DNA of 64,000 bases. Origin: Leptolinea sp964446955 (lineage in GTDB: Bacteria; Chloroflexota; Anaerolineae; Anaerolineales; Anaerolineaceae). Positions 9,605 to 18,913 of this stretch are shown one piece after another. How positions within the stretch are numbered: position 1 is the stretch's first letter; the number at the start of each line of letters is the position of its first letter. A model generated the notes under the pieces. It did not search any database. It saw only the letters and a program-made list of their open reading frames with translations, and was not told the DNA's origin. The DNA lies in the NCBI GenBank assembly GCA_964446955.1, contig CAYUQJ010000001.1, positions 1,201,479 through 1,265,478 of the forward strand, given 5' to 3'. A program made the translations under genes and the position numbers.

Positions 9605-10792
9605 TCAATGTCCCGATTTTATTTGCCGTAAAATTTCCTCATACATCTCTATCACTTCAGACTGAATTTTCTCAAAGTCCAGCCGCTCATGAACAGTTTG
9701 TGCATTAATTTCGGCTGCCCGGTCCACTAGGAAGTCATCTGACAGAGCCCTTTGGATTGCCCTGGAGACTTCCTGTGGATCCTCGGGAGGAACAATATAC
9801 CCGCTGATACCGCATTCAATCCATTCATCTGCACAGGCTGTATAGGATTGAATAGGAAAAGCCCCCATAGCCATCGCTTCAAGCATCGATGTACTTATAC
9901 CATCCGAAATACTCAGACCTATATAAATCCGGGCTTTTCCAAAAACATTCAGTATCTCATCATGCGAACCAAATGGAATAATATCAACTTTTATACCTGT
10001 ATCCTGCTCGAATAATTGAGCTTCCATTTTTATAACATCACTGGCGGAAAAAACTGCTATTGAATAACCATCAAGGTCATCCTTGCACAACCTGAATGCC
10101 TGGAAGGCAACCAATGCCCGTCCAGCCCAGTGTTGATAACCTTTTAAAGTGATAATAGTCCTCTTCGATACCGGGTCGAGTTCTCGATGTTTTGCCAAAT
10201 TATCTAGATGTAATCCCCCGGCATTAGGCCAAATGGGCAGTACTTTCGCCTTCAACCCCATCTGGTAAGCCAGGGCAACATCACGTTGGCACTCACAGGA
10301 ATAATAATCACAGGTTTCCAAAATTTGTTTGATCTTATTCTTATGTTCATTTAAACGGCCGAAAAGGTATATGTCACTTCCCCAGTTTGTCGCAATCCAG
10401 GTTGGGAAGTCCACTTTTATTTGATTCCTGGCTCCTAAAGTCATATACCCGGCCAATTGCAATTCAAGAGAATGAACAATGTCAGGTTTTATCCACTTAA
10501 TGGCATACTTCAATGCCACTTCTTTGTATTTGGAGGTTTCTAATCGGGTTATGCGATTCGCAATAAAATTCAATATAAAAAAAAGGAAAGGCCAGTGCAA
10601 GAATCGAATTGATCGATTCGGTTTTCCGGATTGAAAAAGTGAGGTTCCCAAATACGTTATATTTTTAAGCATCGGATTTATTTCCGAGATGTAAGTGGGG
10701 AAAAAATAAACCTCCCATCCCAAATCCGCAATTTGAGAAATCCATCTTGCAGAGTGTATGTTATCTGGCATTCCTACAAAGAGTATGCGCAT
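9605..10792 (-). CDS. Glycosyltransferase family 4 (GT-B)
   Basis: 395 residues from the ATG at 10792. This has an AGGTG Shine-Dalgarno about six bases ahead, which is better than the in-frame GTG at 10801. The N-terminal domain carries the family pattern HSARWISQIADLGWEV and a His in DIVHSLELQ. The C-terminal nucleotide-binding domain has GISTSMLEAMAMGAFPI (about 300), a variant of the E-x7-E motif. The GTSAS-like SDGISTSMLEAM form is common in transferases for sialic or amino-sugar-containing glycans, but the donor is not determinable. Operon member; the next gene starts three bases downstream. Confidence 0.85.
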   Translation of the reverse strand: MRILFVGMPDNIHSARWISQIADLGWEVYFFPTYISEINPMLKNITYLGTSLFQSGKPNRSIRFLHWPFLFFILNFIANRITRLETSKYKEVALKYAIKWIKPDIVHSLELQLAGYMTLGARNQIKVDFPTWIATNWGSDIYLFGRLNEHKNKIKQILETCDYYSCECQRDVALAYQMGLKAKVLPIWPNAGGLHLDNLAKHRELDPVSKRTIITLKGYQHWAGRALVAFQAFRLCKDDLDGYSIAVFSASDVIKMEAQLFEQDTGIKVDIIPFGSHDEILNVFGKARIYIGLSISDGISTSMLEAMAMGAFPIQSYTACADEWIECGISGYIVPPEDPQEVSRAIQRALSDDFLVDRAAEINAQTVHERLDFEKIQSEVIEMYEEILRQIKSGH

Positions 10793-10842
10793 TGTAATCA
10801 CCTGGGAGAATAATAAAGAATCTGGCCTGATACGCCGTGTAC

Positions 10843-11766
10843 CTAGGGGGATTTATAGGGAAATCCCAATTTTCGACGGATTGGGTGAATAAAGGCATGC
10901 CTGAGAAACCGCCAAATCCATAAAGGATTATATCGAATTCCCTCCTGCAGATATTTCCAGGCTACATCAAATTCTTTTTGATGGATGCTGTGAGCGCATA
11001 CACGAATTGTTTCCCGTGTTCTGAGTTCAATAAAACTCTTACTTAATATCTGAGGATATTTTTCCCTTGATTCTAGATAAGATTCCGAAAACAGCAGATG
11101 TTCATCAACAGCCTGGCGGAATTTATCCCTTGAAAAATTATTAGTCAGCGAATCAGGGTGAAGCAAATAGTAATAAACCGGCGAATCGATAATTCCCAGT
11201 CTTTTATTCGCAAGGGTAAACCGCAGTAAAAATTCCCGGTCGCCAATGATTTTATATCGCGTTTCAAATGGAGCGATGGATTTAAAAACATCACGGGAAA
11301 AAAAGTAGGCATTGAAAATGGGCCGGTCAAGCAAAATATGCTCTATTTTATTTTCACCCATGCCAGGATGCAGTAATTCCAGGTTATTTGAAATATCGGA
11401 GAAATCCGAAACCATTCCCGCAAGACCTGCAATAGCATCTGTTTTTGTGGATGTAAATTTTTCCTCAATTTCAAAAAATACATCCTGGGCGTATTTATCA
11501 TCTGAATTCAGAAACCCGATTAGGTCACCTGATGCGATTTGAAGACCTTTATTCAATGCATCATACATACCATTATCGGGTTCACTAATAACAGTCAGAT
11601 GAGGAAAATTTCTTAGAATTTCCAGGGTTCCATCAGTTGAACCTCCATCTATTATGATGTGCTCATAATCAGGGTAGTTTTGATCGATTACACTCTGAAT
11701 AGCGGTCCCTATCATTCCAGCACGGTTATAAGATGGGGTAATGATACTAATCTTGGGTGGTCTCAT
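10843..11766 (-). CDS. Glycosyltransferase family 2
   Basis: 307 residues from the ATG at 11766. A GTG at 11796 gives ten more residues, and neither start has a strong Shine-Dalgarno. The GT-A core is textbook: KISIITPSYNRAGMIGTAI, IIDGGSTDGTLEIL (about 40) and IGFLNSDDKYAQD (about 88) with the DD pair. The IIDGGSTDGT form is typical of the WcaA/Epsilon-like GT2 subgroup. The C-terminal region after about 220 is helical. It is part of the minus-strand polysaccharide operon and adds one sugar to the growing lipid-linked chain. Specificity is unknown. Confidence 0.88.
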   Translation of the reverse strand: MRPPKISIITPSYNRAGMIGTAIQSVIDQNYPDYEHIIIDGGSTDGTLEILRNFPHLTVISEPDNGMYDALNKGLQIASGDLIGFLNSDDKYAQDVFFEIEEKFTSTKTDAIAGLAGMVSDFSDISNNLELLHPGMGENKIEHILLDRPIFNAYFFSRDVFKSIAPFETRYKIIGDREFLLRFTLANKRLGIIDSPVYYYLLHPDSLTNNFSRDKFRQAVDEHLLFSESYLESREKYPQILSKSFIELRTRETIRVCAHSIHQKEFDVAWKYLQEGIRYNPLWIWRFLRHAFIHPIRRKLGFPYKSP

Positions 11767-11904
11767 AGATAAATTGTAGTATATAAACACAACCACTATA
11801 TAGTCTTTTTATTCGATAGATAATTAGACTGGATAGTAATATTTGTCTTCTAAATTTTCATCTCATCGACTTCGAATAATTACGATCTTTTTTTGAATTG
11901 GTTA

Positions 11905-12771
11905 TTAAAACAAATCAATGTAATTTACACGGGGAAAAACTTCCAAATTCCCACCAATGGTTGCATTCATAATATTTATTCCATGCTTATCACAAATACT
12001 TTTTGCTTGCTCATAATGGAAGATCATACGGTCAACATGAGGTTCATGCCATTTTTTGTTTTTCCCAAAGTATGATGTTGAAAAATGGTTTGGATCATCT
12101 TCTGTTGAGATTAGATTGCCGGCATTGACATCTTCAATTTGAACAGTTTTAGGAATTTGATAATTTGTATCACATCCAATTAAATAGATCGGATTGAACC
12201 CCATAAAGACAGCCAACTGCATCATCGTGATTGTTACAGTTCTCACAGAAACCACACTTTTTACTGGATTGAGGCTAAACATTCCATCAGGTAGATATTC
12301 TTCATTCATATCTATTTGAGTAAACCAATAAACATTTTTTCGAGAGCTTAAAATATCTTCATAATGAAACTCTACCGGGTAGAAAAATAACGAATCGGGT
12401 AAATCTTTGCTTAATTGATTAATTTCTCTCATATTGTCAGGAACAACAAGAGTATCAACTGCTGTATAAAACCTGGGCCGCCATCTTATTCTGTCGAACA
12501 GTAAGTAACAACGATTTGATCCCCAGACTAACTCATTTTCTAATAAATCGAGATCCAAATTATTGAGACTGGGACCATTGCCCATTAAGAAACAACGTTG
12601 TCCTCTGTACATTTCACGAAATGCTTCCAATCGGCTGGTCATTTCAACGACATTCTGATCGAATATATTGTCTATATAATAATTAAAACGGCGTCGAAGT
12701 TTCTTTAGAAGCATTTTTAAGTAGTCTCGTTTGCTATTATTCAGATCATTAATTATCAATTTACCTACCAA
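11905..12771 (-). CDS. DUF115 / 6-hydroxymethylpterin pyrophosphokinase MptE-like protein
   Basis: 288 residues. A short basic helix is followed by the DUF115 core: RCFLMGNGPSLNNLDLDLLE (about 57-76), SNRCYLLF, then FYTAVDTLVV and IYLIGCDTNYQ (about 193). DUF115 proteins have a Rossmann-like sialyltransferase-related fold. Members occur in polysaccharide and flagellin glycosylation loci (Maf-like), where they act on nonulosonic or other surface sugars. Gene context here is polysaccharide assembly, so a role as an atypical glycosyltransferase is plausible but inferred. It is AT-rich. The start follows no obvious Shine-Dalgarno. Confidence 0.72.
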   Translation of the reverse strand: MVGKLIINDLNNSKRDYLKMLLKKLRRRFNYYIDNIFDQNVVEMTSRLEAFREMYRGQRCFLMGNGPSLNNLDLDLLENELVWGSNRCYLLFDRIRWRPRFYTAVDTLVVPDNMREINQLSKDLPDSLFFYPVEFHYEDILSSRKNVYWFTQIDMNEEYLPDGMFSLNPVKSVVSVRTVTITMMQLAVFMGFNPIYLIGCDTNYQIPKTVQIEDVNAGNLISTEDDPNHFSTSYFGKNKKWHEPHVDRMIFHYEQAKSICDKHGINIMNATIGGNLEVFPRVNYIDLF

Positions 12772-12807
12772 AATTGAGCCGGAACGAACTCTATTGCACG
12801 AAAAAAA

Positions 12808-13656
12808 TCAATTCTTTACCCAAATTCCGCATGCAATACCATCAGCATGCCCATAATGAGTCGCTGAAGAGCTTTCTATTGATAGCCGTCTCCATGTAAC
12901 CAGTCCAAAGTGTTCAGGATAACTTGACTCCGGTATCGGATAAAGCACTTCATCTTTTTTGCCCCTCAACAAGTCCTGGAATCGTTGCCAAATACTTCTC
13001 TTTTTCATGTACTCGATATATCTATTTTTATACTTACTATACTGGTATTCATAATAATCCATTGACTGGTTAAAGGCAATTTTGTTGAACCTCTGAATTG
13101 TGTCTTTGGTGTAAATACGAGCAGTTTGGTCTTCCAAAGCCTCCCCAGAATTTCCAAACGGAACTGTCATTACCAATACTCCACCGGGTTTCAGAACACG
13201 AATTAATTCTTCAAATGCTTTGAGATCACCATTTTCATCATATTCAGGATTGTCTTCAGAAACAATTTGAGGTTCCATCATTCCAATATGTTCTATTACA
13301 GATATGGCAAAGACTTTATCAAACATATTTGATTCAAGAGGTATATCTCTTATATCCGCTTTATGAAATTTGATATTGACAAAATCTATCTTCGGTCGGT
13401 CATAATCAACTGCATGGACCTCAATAGGCAATGACTCAAGCCATTTAATCCAAATTAAATCTGAGTTAACTGTGCCTACATCAAGGATCTTTTTACTATT
13501 TCCAATTTGCGCGGCTGCATATGGATATTCGATGCAGCGGCTATGAAGCTTATCCCAGGATCGATGAAATACAAAATTCGGACGTATTGCTCCCTCTAGA
13601 TCCGTTTCAAATATTGGAATAGTGATTTTATTAAAATCATCCAAGAGAGACCTCAT
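12808..13656 (-). CDS. Class I SAM-dependent methyltransferase, candidate chain-capping enzyme
   Basis: 282 residues. The methyltransferase core lies at about 55-165: KKILDVGTVNSDLIWIKWL (motif I; the usual DxGxGxG is replaced by DVGTVNS), then VFAISVIEHIG (motif IV region) and LKPGGVLVMTVPFG (motif V/VI). The first 20 bases of the gene lie inside the end of the Wzt ATPase gene, so the two are translationally linked. In known Wzm/Wzt systems a methyltransferase caps the glycan end and the Wzt C-terminal domain reads the cap. This overlap makes the same division of labour likely here, though that is inference. Confidence 0.8.
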   Translation of the reverse strand: MRSLLDDFNKITIPIFETDLEGAIRPNFVFHRSWDKLHSRCIEYPYAAAQIGNSKKILDVGTVNSDLIWIKWLESLPIEVHAVDYDRPKIDFVNIKFHKADIRDIPLESNMFDKVFAISVIEHIGMMEPQIVSEDNPEYDENGDLKAFEELIRVLKPGGVLVMTVPFGNSGEALEDQTARIYTKDTIQRFNKIAFNQSMDYYEYQYSKYKNRYIEYMKKRSIWQRFQDLLRGKKDEVLYPIPESSYPEHFGLVTWRRLSIESSSATHYGHADGIACGIWVKN

Positions 13657-14926
13657 TTCCGGGTTTGGCTCGTTGAGTCTTCCACTTTATGGGAACAGCT
13701 ATTATCCCGTTTCGTTTTTCCGCATATGACAATAATGATGAAGGTCTGGATAGTAATTCCACATTAAAACTCAAAATATTATCAAGTTGCTGAAAAGTAA
13801 GAACATTAATAATCCCGGTTTTTATTGAGATTGAATAATTTCCAGGTTTTAGTAGTGGTGAAGGAATCTCAATTCGGGAAACATATATTCCCGGAATCCT
13901 GGGATTCAAATTCTGAATATCTTCGTCTGTATCAAATGAAATAAATAATGTAGTACCATTTCTCTTTAATTCAAAATTTACTACCGCCCCCTCAACGGGT
14001 TTGGAAATTATATAAGTTAGTTCCAAAGCAATTTTAGAAAAAACATCAAATAAACCATTTTCATTTTCGTTCTCATCAACAACTTTTCCACTAATGACTT
14101 TTATTGAAATGTCATTAGTATCATTTATCATAAATGATGACATTTGTTTTTCATCTCTTATGTTTTGAATATACGAGTCAACTACATCATTGACAGACCC
14201 GTATACATTTATATTTCCTTTTTCCAGCAAAATCCCAATTGAACATAAAGATCTGATCATATCCATCTGATGGCTAACAAATAAAACGGTACGCCCCCCT
14301 CTTGTTACCTCACCCATCTTGCCTAGACATTTTTTCTGGAAAGAAGCATCACCTACAGCCAATACCTCGTCCACAACGAGTATTTCGGGTTCCAAATGGG
14401 CTGCCACGGCAAATGCCAACCTTACATACATACCACTTGAATAGAATTTAACAGGGGTATCAAGAAACCGGTCAACGCCGGAAAAATCAACGATTTCATC
14501 AAATTTTCTGGTGATCTCAGTCCGGCTCATACCGAGTATGGCCCCATTAAGGAATATGTTTTCCCGCCCGGTTAGTTCCGGGTGGAAGCCTGTTCCCACC
14601 TCCAGAAGAGACCCTACCCGGCCATAAATATCTACTCTTCCACGGGTGGGTCTGGTTATCCGGGAAAGTATCTTTAATAGGGTGGATTTCCCTGCTCCAT
14701 TTCGCCCAATTATTCCAATAGCCTCTCCAACCTTAACATCAAACGAAATATCATCCAAGGCCCAGAATAGATTTCGATCTGGGGATCGCTCGCCTTTTAC
14801 CCAACGCTTCGGAGCTTTTATTGCATCAACCACAACTTCACGAAACGTAGTATAGGCAGTCTTTTGACCGCCCAAACAATATTGTTTTCCTAAATGATCT
14901 ACACGAATGGCGATATCGCTCATCAA
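13637..14926 (-). CDS. wzt: Polysaccharide ABC exporter ATPase with Wzt C-terminal domain
   Basis: 429 residues. The N-terminal ATPase domain (about 1-250) shows Walker A GIIGRNGAGKSTLL (about 71-84), the signature FYSSGMYVRLAFAVAAHL, Walker B ILVVDEVLAVGD, and the switch region LFVSHQMDMI. Residues about 275-420 form an additional domain of beta-strand character, as in Wzt proteins that bind the finished O-chain end. It drives export of a lipid-linked polysaccharide together with the permease encoded immediately upstream (four-base overlap, ATGA). The first methyltransferase codons overlap its end. The enzyme resembles TagH and RfbB/Wzt about equally in the ATPase part, but the long C-terminal domain favours Wzt. 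Confidence 0.93.
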   Translation of the reverse strand: MMSDIAIRVDHLGKQYCLGGQKTAYTTFREVVVDAIKAPKRWVKGERSPDRNLFWALDDISFDVKVGEAIGIIGRNGAGKSTLLKILSRITRPTRGRVDIYGRVGSLLEVGTGFHPELTGRENIFLNGAILGMSRTEITRKFDEIVDFSGVDRFLDTPVKFYSSGMYVRLAFAVAAHLEPEILVVDEVLAVGDASFQKKCLGKMGEVTRGGRTVLFVSHQMDMIRSLCSIGILLEKGNINVYGSVNDVVDSYIQNIRDEKQMSSFMINDTNDISIKVISGKVVDENENENGLFDVFSKIALELTYIISKPVEGAVVNFELKRNGTTLFISFDTDEDIQNLNPRIPGIYVSRIEIPSPLLKPGNYSISIKTGIINVLTFQQLDNILSFNVELLSRPSSLLSYAEKRNGIIAVPIKWKTQRAKPGNEVSLG

Positions 14927-15777
14927 ATAATATCCGCAAAACTGGCTTCCATCTTTTTGAAGTAAAAGAGTCCACCAATTAATATAATGAATATCATTCC
15001 ATTGGATATGGCAAGCGAAACCACATCAAGACTGCTTGTGCCAAGAATGGAAAGTCTGAATCCTTCAATGACACCTGTCATTGGATTCAAGCTATATAAC
15101 CATCGCCAGTCTTTCGGGATCAATGAACTGGAATACGCTATGGGTGTGGCATACATCCAGAATTGCGCTAAGAATGGCACAACATATCGAATATCCCGAT
15201 ACTGGACATTCATTGCAGACAACCATAGACCCACAGCTAATGCAGATATTAGAGCAAAAATTGTGAAAACTGGTAAGAGTAATAAATATATGGATAATTT
15301 AATCCTGTATATTGCGATTAATACAAAAAGAACAATCAATGAAATCGAAAAATCGACAACACCGGCAAATACCGATGAAATGGGAATAATCAGACGGGGA
15401 AAATAAACTTTGCTGATCAAATTTTGACTGCCAATTAGACTATTAGATGATTGCGTCAATGCAAAGGCAAATAACTGCCAGGGGAGCAATGCGGTAAATG
15501 TAAAAATTGGATAAGGAACGCCGTCAGAGGGTAATTTTGCCAATTGACCAAAAATTATGCTAAAAAGAGCCATGGTTAGAACAGGTTGTAAAATTGCCCA
15601 GGCTGCACCTAAAGCAGTTTGTTTATATCGGACTTTTATATCCCGCCAGGTTAGGAATAACAATAACTCACGATACTTCCACAATTCCCATAATTCAAGT
15701 GGAGCCCACCCTTCAGGCGGGAGGATGGCTGTATGGAAGCTTTTTGATTCGATTGGAAGGGATTTTTTAGTTTTCAC
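14923..15777 (-). CDS. wzm: Polysaccharide ABC exporter permease
   Basis: 284 residues. The N-terminal amphipathic region with LWELWKYRELLLFLTWRDIK and VRYKQTALGAAWAILQP is the hallmark of the Wzm/TagG ABC-2 permease family. Six membrane helices follow, with QFWMYATPIAYS near 195 and YSLNPMTGVIEGFR near 225. It forms the channel for the Wzt ATPase, and the two genes overlap by four bases. The start is a GTG at 15777 without a clear Shine-Dalgarno. Function: moves undecaprenyl-PP-linked glycan from the cytoplasm to the outer face of the membrane. Alternative: a teichoic-acid-type exporter (TagG), which is the same family. Confidence 0.92.
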   Translation of the reverse strand: MKTKKSLPIESKSFHTAILPPEGWAPLELWELWKYRELLLFLTWRDIKVRYKQTALGAAWAILQPVLTMALFSIIFGQLAKLPSDGVPYPIFTFTALLPWQLFAFALTQSSNSLIGSQNLISKVYFPRLIIPISSVFAGVVDFSISLIVLFVLIAIYRIKLSIYLLLLPVFTIFALISALAVGLWLSAMNVQYRDIRYVVPFLAQFWMYATPIAYSSSLIPKDWRWLYSLNPMTGVIEGFRLSILGTSSLDVVSLAISNGMIFIILIGGLFYFKKMEASFADII

Positions 15778-15821
15778 ACGAGAATTTTTGGTCGGATTTA
15801 TTATTAGAACTATTCACTATT

Positions 15822-16694
15822 CTACTCATCTTCCAGCAACCGCAGTAAATATTGCCCGTACTGGTTTGCCGAGATCTTCTCCGCCTGCTTCCGCAGCCCT
15901 TCCCGGTCAATGTACCCCATACGGTAGGCAATCTCTTCAGGGCACGAGATCATCCAACCCTGGCGTTCCTCCACCACTTGTACAAAGTTGGCCGCCTGCA
16001 GCAGGGACTCCTGCGTGCCGGCATCCAGCCAGGCGATTCCCCGTCCCAGCACCTCAACCCGCAACTGGCCGCGGTCGAGGTATTTCTGGATCAGGTCCGT
16101 GATCTCCAGCTCACCCCGCTTTGAAGGCTTCTGGTTTTCCACCTCTTCGCAAACGGTCTCATCAAAAAAGTAGATCCCCGGCACGGCAAAGTTTGATTTG
16201 GGATTCTCCGGTTTCTCTTCAATGCTGATAACCCGTCCGGTCGCATCGTCAAACTCGACCACGCCGTAGCGCTCCGGGTCGCGCACCGGGTAGGCAAAGA
16301 TGACCGCGCCTTCCTTATTCGTTGCCGCCGATTTCAGCTTTTCCACCAACCCGGATCCGTAGATAATGTTGTCTCCCAGGATCAACGCCGTCTGCTCACA
16401 TCCAATGAATTCACGGCCCAGAATAAAAGCATCCGCCAACCCGCGCGGAGATGGCTGCTCGGCGTATTCAAAGCGCATACCCCACTGTGATCCATCACCC
16501 AGCAGGCGCTTGAATGCGTCTATGCTTTCCGGTGATGTAATGATCAACACCTCCCGGATACCCGCCAACATCAACGTGGAAAGCGGGTAATACACCATCG
16601 GCTTATCATAGACTGGCAGAAGCTGCTTGCTCATGGCAAGCGTCAACGGGTAAAGCCGGGTTCCATATCCCCCGGCCAGAATGATGCCTTTCAT
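15822..16694 (-). CDS. rfbA: Glucose-1-phosphate thymidylyltransferase
   Basis: 290 residues, the normal RfbA/RmlA length. The nucleotidyltransferase motif GIILAGGYGTRLYPLT covers about 3-18, followed by SKQLLPVYDKPMVYYPLS. LILGDNI near 107 holds the metal Asp, and VISIEEKP, ELEITDLI and WLDAGT mark the sugar pocket. It catalyses dTTP + glucose-1-phosphate to dTDP-glucose. It overlaps rfbB by four bases (ATGA), and both are clearly GC-richer than the glycosyltransferase genes downstream. The product feeds rfbB. Confidence 0.96.
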   Translation of the reverse strand: MKGIILAGGYGTRLYPLTLAMSKQLLPVYDKPMVYYPLSTLMLAGIREVLIITSPESIDAFKRLLGDGSQWGMRFEYAEQPSPRGLADAFILGREFIGCEQTALILGDNIIYGSGLVEKLKSAATNKEGAVIFAYPVRDPERYGVVEFDDATGRVISIEEKPENPKSNFAVPGIYFFDETVCEEVENQKPSKRGELEITDLIQKYLDRGQLRVEVLGRGIAWLDAGTQESLLQAANFVQVVEERQGWMISCPEEIAYRMGYIDREGLRKQAEKISANQYGQYLLRLLEDE

Positions 16695-17776
16695 TTTGCT
16701 GAGCCTCCGCGTTGTGTGTAGTTTTTATTCATCCAATCCCGGAACTGCTCTCTCGATGTGATGCTTTCCACCCAGTCAGGATTGTCCAGATACCACTGAA
16801 CGGTCATACGCAGGCCATCTTCCAGGTTATGCCGGGGAACCCAGCCCAATTCGCGCCGGATCTTCCCGCTGTCCATGGCATACCGCCGGTCATGTCCGGG
16901 CCTGTCTTTCACATACGTGATCAGCGATTTATACGACCGGCCATCCGCCACCGGTGACAGTTCATCCAGCAGACGACAAATGGTTTGCACGATTAAAAGA
17001 TTGGCCGGCTGGTTGATCCCGCCGATATTGTATGTCTCTCCCGGTTTTCCCTCTGCCAGAATGCGCGCGATGGCTTCACAATGATCTTCCACGTAGAGCC
17101 AATCGCGAATCTGCTGGCCGTCTCCATAAACGGGGATCGGGCGGTTATTCAGCGCATTCAAAATGACGACAGGTATCAATTTTTCCGGAAACTGATACGG
17201 GCCGTAATTATTGGAACAATTGGAGATGGTTACCGGCAATCCATACGTGTGTCCATACGCCCGCACCAGGTGATCGCTGGCGGCTTTGGATGCCGCATAC
17301 GGGGAGTTTGGCGCATACGGTATCTCTTCTGTCCAGGCTGGTTCACCCGGTTTAAGGCTGCCGAAAACCTCGTCGGTTGAGATGTGATGAAACCGTTTCT
17401 CTCCAGATGGAGCCATGGTGTTGTTCAACCAGTATTCCCGCACGGCCTCCAGCAGCGTTGCCGTGCCATTGACATTGGTGACCACAAATTGCATCGGTCC
17501 AACAATCGACCGGTCAACGTGAGATTCTGCGGCAAAATGAACCACATGTGTGATCTCATTATCAAGTAAAACACTTTCTACCTGTTGACGGTCGCATATA
17601 TCACCCTGCACAAACCGATACAAAGGGGTTGACTCATATTGTTTCAGATTGTTTCGATTACCCGCGTACGTAAGCAGGTCAAAGTTCACGATCCTCACAT
17701 CCGTTCGTGAAGACAGGATGTGTTGTATAAAATTTGAACCGATAAAACCGGCCCCACCGGTGACAAGCCAGTTCAA
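16691..17776 (-). CDS. rfbB: dTDP-glucose 4,6-dehydratase
   Basis: 361 residues. It is an SDR-fold enzyme with TGGAGFIGSNF (6-16) for NAD binding, HFAAESHVDRS (about 80-90), STDEVFG with the catalytic TDE at 134-136, and YAASK with Tyr160 and Lys164. It makes dTDP-4-keto-6-deoxyglucose from dTDP-glucose. The start is TTG at 17776, supported by a GGAGG Shine-Dalgarno five to six bases ahead. It is the first gene of the long minus-strand surface-polysaccharide operon. No rfbC or rfbD follows in this window; the RffA-like aminotransferase at 24045-25184 can use the product. Confidence 0.96.
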   Translation of the reverse strand: MNWLVTGGAGFIGSNFIQHILSSRTDVRIVNFDLLTYAGNRNNLKQYESTPLYRFVQGDICDRQQVESVLLDNEITHVVHFAAESHVDRSIVGPMQFVVTNVNGTATLLEAVREYWLNNTMAPSGEKRFHHISTDEVFGSLKPGEPAWTEEIPYAPNSPYAASKAASDHLVRAYGHTYGLPVTISNCSNNYGPYQFPEKLIPVVILNALNNRPIPVYGDGQQIRDWLYVEDHCEAIARILAEGKPGETYNIGGINQPANLLIVQTICRLLDELSPVADGRSYKSLITYVKDRPGHDRRYAMDSGKIRRELGWVPRHNLEDGLRMTVQWYLDNPDWVESITSREQFRDWMNKNYTQRGGSAK

Positions 17777-18247
17777 TGAGCCCTCCAGGATTGTTGTTTA
17801 CCAGCTATAGAATTATAGTAGATAAATTCCCAGATCAGCCTTTTACACTGGCAAGCATGAAAGAAAAAGTAATGTATAATATTATATAGGCAGACCTTAA
17901 ATTTATTCTGTAGATTTTTTACAGATTGCCTTTTACCTTGAAACATCAGGTTTTTCAGAATCGTTCCTCCCGGAATGGGAGTAGAAGTTGGCAGCATGAC
18001 AGAACTTGAACAGGGCACATATGCAAATTATGCATTTCCTTAATGCCCTGTGAAAGCAGATAATTTGGAAAGGTTAGTCAAGCAAACCGGACTGATTTCT
18101 GTATCAAAACAGACTTCCAACCTGCTCATCTACATACCGGGGGCATCAACAGACAGGTCTTTCGAACCTGTTATTGAATATATCTGAATTACCGGCGGCG
18201 TTTTCAGTGAAGGTGGTCGGCTGAACCTAAAAAAATGGTGCAACCGA
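17777..18247. other. Divergent intergenic region between rfbB and recX
   Basis: 471 bases with no supported gene. A TATAAT hexamer on the minus strand about 45 bases ahead of rfbB has no convincing -35 partner. On the plus strand, one frame from the ATG at about 17997 reads protein-like sequence (for example DNLERLVKQTGLIS, then VIEYI) but is broken by stop codons near 18040 and 18185. It may be a decayed gene or chance. The short minus-strand frame over 17773-18018 has no coding character. Confidence 0.4.
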
Positions 18248-18913
18248 ATGCCACGGATCACAGATCTCAAAATTCAAAAACGCAATCCCAACCGCCTCAA
18301 TGTGTACCTGGATGGCGAGTTTGCGTTTGGGGTTGAACGAATTGTAGGCGCCTGGCTTTGTGTCGATGATGAAATTGACCGTGAAAAGATCGAGTCCCTG
18401 CTTCATAAAGACGAGATTGAAAAAGCTTATATCCGAGCTTTAAGGCTCATCAACGTTCGACCCCGGTCTGTTCATGAAATAAAAAGCCGGCTTAAGCAGG
18501 CCGGATTCGGTGAAGGGGTTATTCCCCGGGTAATCGAACGGCTGGAATCTGTCGGGCTGGTAAGTGATAGTAATTTTGCCCGTACCTGGGTTGAAAACCG
18601 CTGCACATTCCGACCAAGATCCAAGCGCGTGTTGGTATTGGAATTGCATCAAAAAGGCGTAGCAGAAAAAGAAATTCAGTCGGCAATACGTGATCTCGAC
18701 GAAGCTGCACTCGCAACACAAACTGCAGAGAAATATGCTTCAAGATGTAAAGGTTTGCCGTTTGATGAATTCCGCAAGAAGATGTTTGGCTACCTCACCC
18801 GCCGTGGTTTCGTTTATGGAACCGCGTCTGAGGTAATCCAACAAACCTGGCTATCAATGCAGGAAGAAGCGGAAGACTTAAATTTAAAAATGGGAAATAA
18901 GAGGATACTATGA
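18248..18913 (+). CDS. recX: Regulatory protein RecX
   Basis: 221 residues, slightly longer than typical RecX (150-200). It contains three RecX three-helix repeats: around IEKAYIRALRLINVRPRS (about 58), RVIERLESVGLVSDSNFARTWVE (about 97), and FRKKMFGYLTRRGFVY near 180. RecX binds RecA filaments and limits recombination. No recA is in the window. The 3' end overlaps the start of rny by four bases (ATGA), so the two are co-translated. The start codon is ATG; the Shine-Dalgarno is not obvious. Confidence 0.9.
   Translation: MPRITDLKIQKRNPNRLNVYLDGEFAFGVERIVGAWLCVDDEIDREKIESLLHKDEIEKAYIRALRLINVRPRSVHEIKSRLKQAGFGEGVIPRVIERLESVGLVSDSNFARTWVENRCTFRPRSKRVLVLELHQKGVAEKEIQSAIRDLDEAALATQTAEKYASRCKGLPFDEFRKKMFGYLTRRGFVYGTASEVIQQTWLSMQEEAEDLNLKMGNKRIL

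Noticed and set aside
17773..18018. 81-residue minus-strand frame upstream of rfbB
   Set aside because: Low-complexity, AT-driven composition, and it overlaps the rfbB start and its Shine-Dalgarno.
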